Below, piece by piece: positions 63,767 to 64,000 of a stretch of DNA of 64,000 bases. The position numbers and the translations under genes are program-made. The number at the start of each line of letters is the position of its first letter. Position 1 is the stretch's first letter. Where the stretch lies: NCBI GenBank assembly GCA_019448385.1, contig JAGTXO010000001.1:2108001-2172000 (forward strand), in the 5' to 3' direction. This stretch comes from Diacronema lutheri (taxonomy: Eukaryota; Haptophyta; Pavlovophyceae; Pavlovales; Pavlovaceae). The notes under the pieces are model-generated. The model ran no database searches and was not told the DNA's origin. It saw nothing but the letters and a program-made list of their open reading frames with translations.

Positions 63767-64000
63767 ATGGCTGGTGCGATCTCCGCTATCCAAGCTGCGC
63801 TCGTCGGAGCGGTCATCACGGGCCACGCGCCCATCGCCTCCCGGCACCAGGTCCGGGCAGCGTCCGAGTTGGGCGAGCAGCTCGCCGCCTCGCGCCTGCT
63901 GTGCGACGCCTTTTCGAACCGCAGCGGCCCGGCCGCACGCCTTGGACGGCTCTCTGGCCTCCGCCTCCCGGGTCTGCTCGAGGCAAACGTCTTCTTCGCG
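63767..64000 (+). CDS. N-terminus of an unrecognised protein, cut by window end
   Basis: 78 codons from ATGGCTGG. It begins MAGAISAIQAALVGAVITGH, a mildly hydrophobic helix, then ASELGEQLAASRLLCDAFSN and LGRLSGLRLPGLLEANVFFA. G/C third-position bias is strong and no stop occurs before the window edge. No family is recognised from this fragment. Confidence 0.6.
   Translation, partial: MAGAISAIQAALVGAVITGHAPIASRHQVRAASELGEQLAASRLLCDAFSNRSGPAARLGRLSGLRLPGLLEANVFFA

Overview
The window looks like nuclear DNA of a compact, extremely GC-rich unicellular alga. Coding sequence is almost intron-free, single reading frames reach 14.8 kb, third codon positions are nearly all G or C, and start codons of divergent genes lie 28-93 bp apart. 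Two proteins (the MATE transporter and the MutS2-like ATPase) begin with a hydrophobic signal-peptide-like stretch, as expected for a plastid of secondary origin. Together this points to a haptophyte, probably of the Pavlovales (Diacronema/Pavlova type). That is an inference from sequence style and was not checked by any search.

Left block, 1-28.7 kb, is ordinary host genome. In order: a MATE-family transporter cut by the window edge (-), the RNase P/MRP subunit Rpp30 (+), an SVOP/SV2-like major facilitator transporter (-), a fused pseudouridine-5'-phosphate glycosidase/pseudouridine kinase (+), a MutS2-like ATPase (+), a weak hypothetical frame (+), a long coiled-coil protein (-), an unrecognised conserved-looking protein (-), and a 4,929-residue WW-UBA-HECT ubiquitin ligase (+). 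The ligase gene holds two in-frame minisatellites. One of them is an exact antisense copy of the gene's own coding sequence just downstream.

Middle block, 28.7-40.4 kb, is accessory DNA. It contains decayed minus-strand coding remnants, an 864-bp palindrome made of two inverted MITE copies with 85-bp terminal repeats, a broken fusion of an ssDNA-binding-like domain with a Pif1-family helicase, a divergent ubiquitin-specific-protease-like gene, and a gene-poor stretch punctuated by G/C homopolymers of 17-40 bp.

Right accessory block, 40.4-59.3 kb, is the main find. It can be read as one giant gene of about 6,200 residues with two small introns. It carries at least two C48/Ulp1-like cysteine protease domains with intact His-Asp-Gln-Cys residues, plus several degenerate copies, then a YqaJ-like nuclease, a chromodomain, and a C-terminal Fanzor (eukaryotic TnpB-like) nuclease with an acidic tail. 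Whether the parts work as one polyprotein is untested. The combination suggests a mobile element with an RNA-guided nuclease, chromatin targeting and self-processing.

The right edge, 59.8-64 kb, returns to host genes: an Hsp104/ClpB disaggregase (-), an F-box/LON-domain protein (-) and the start of an unrecognised protein (+).
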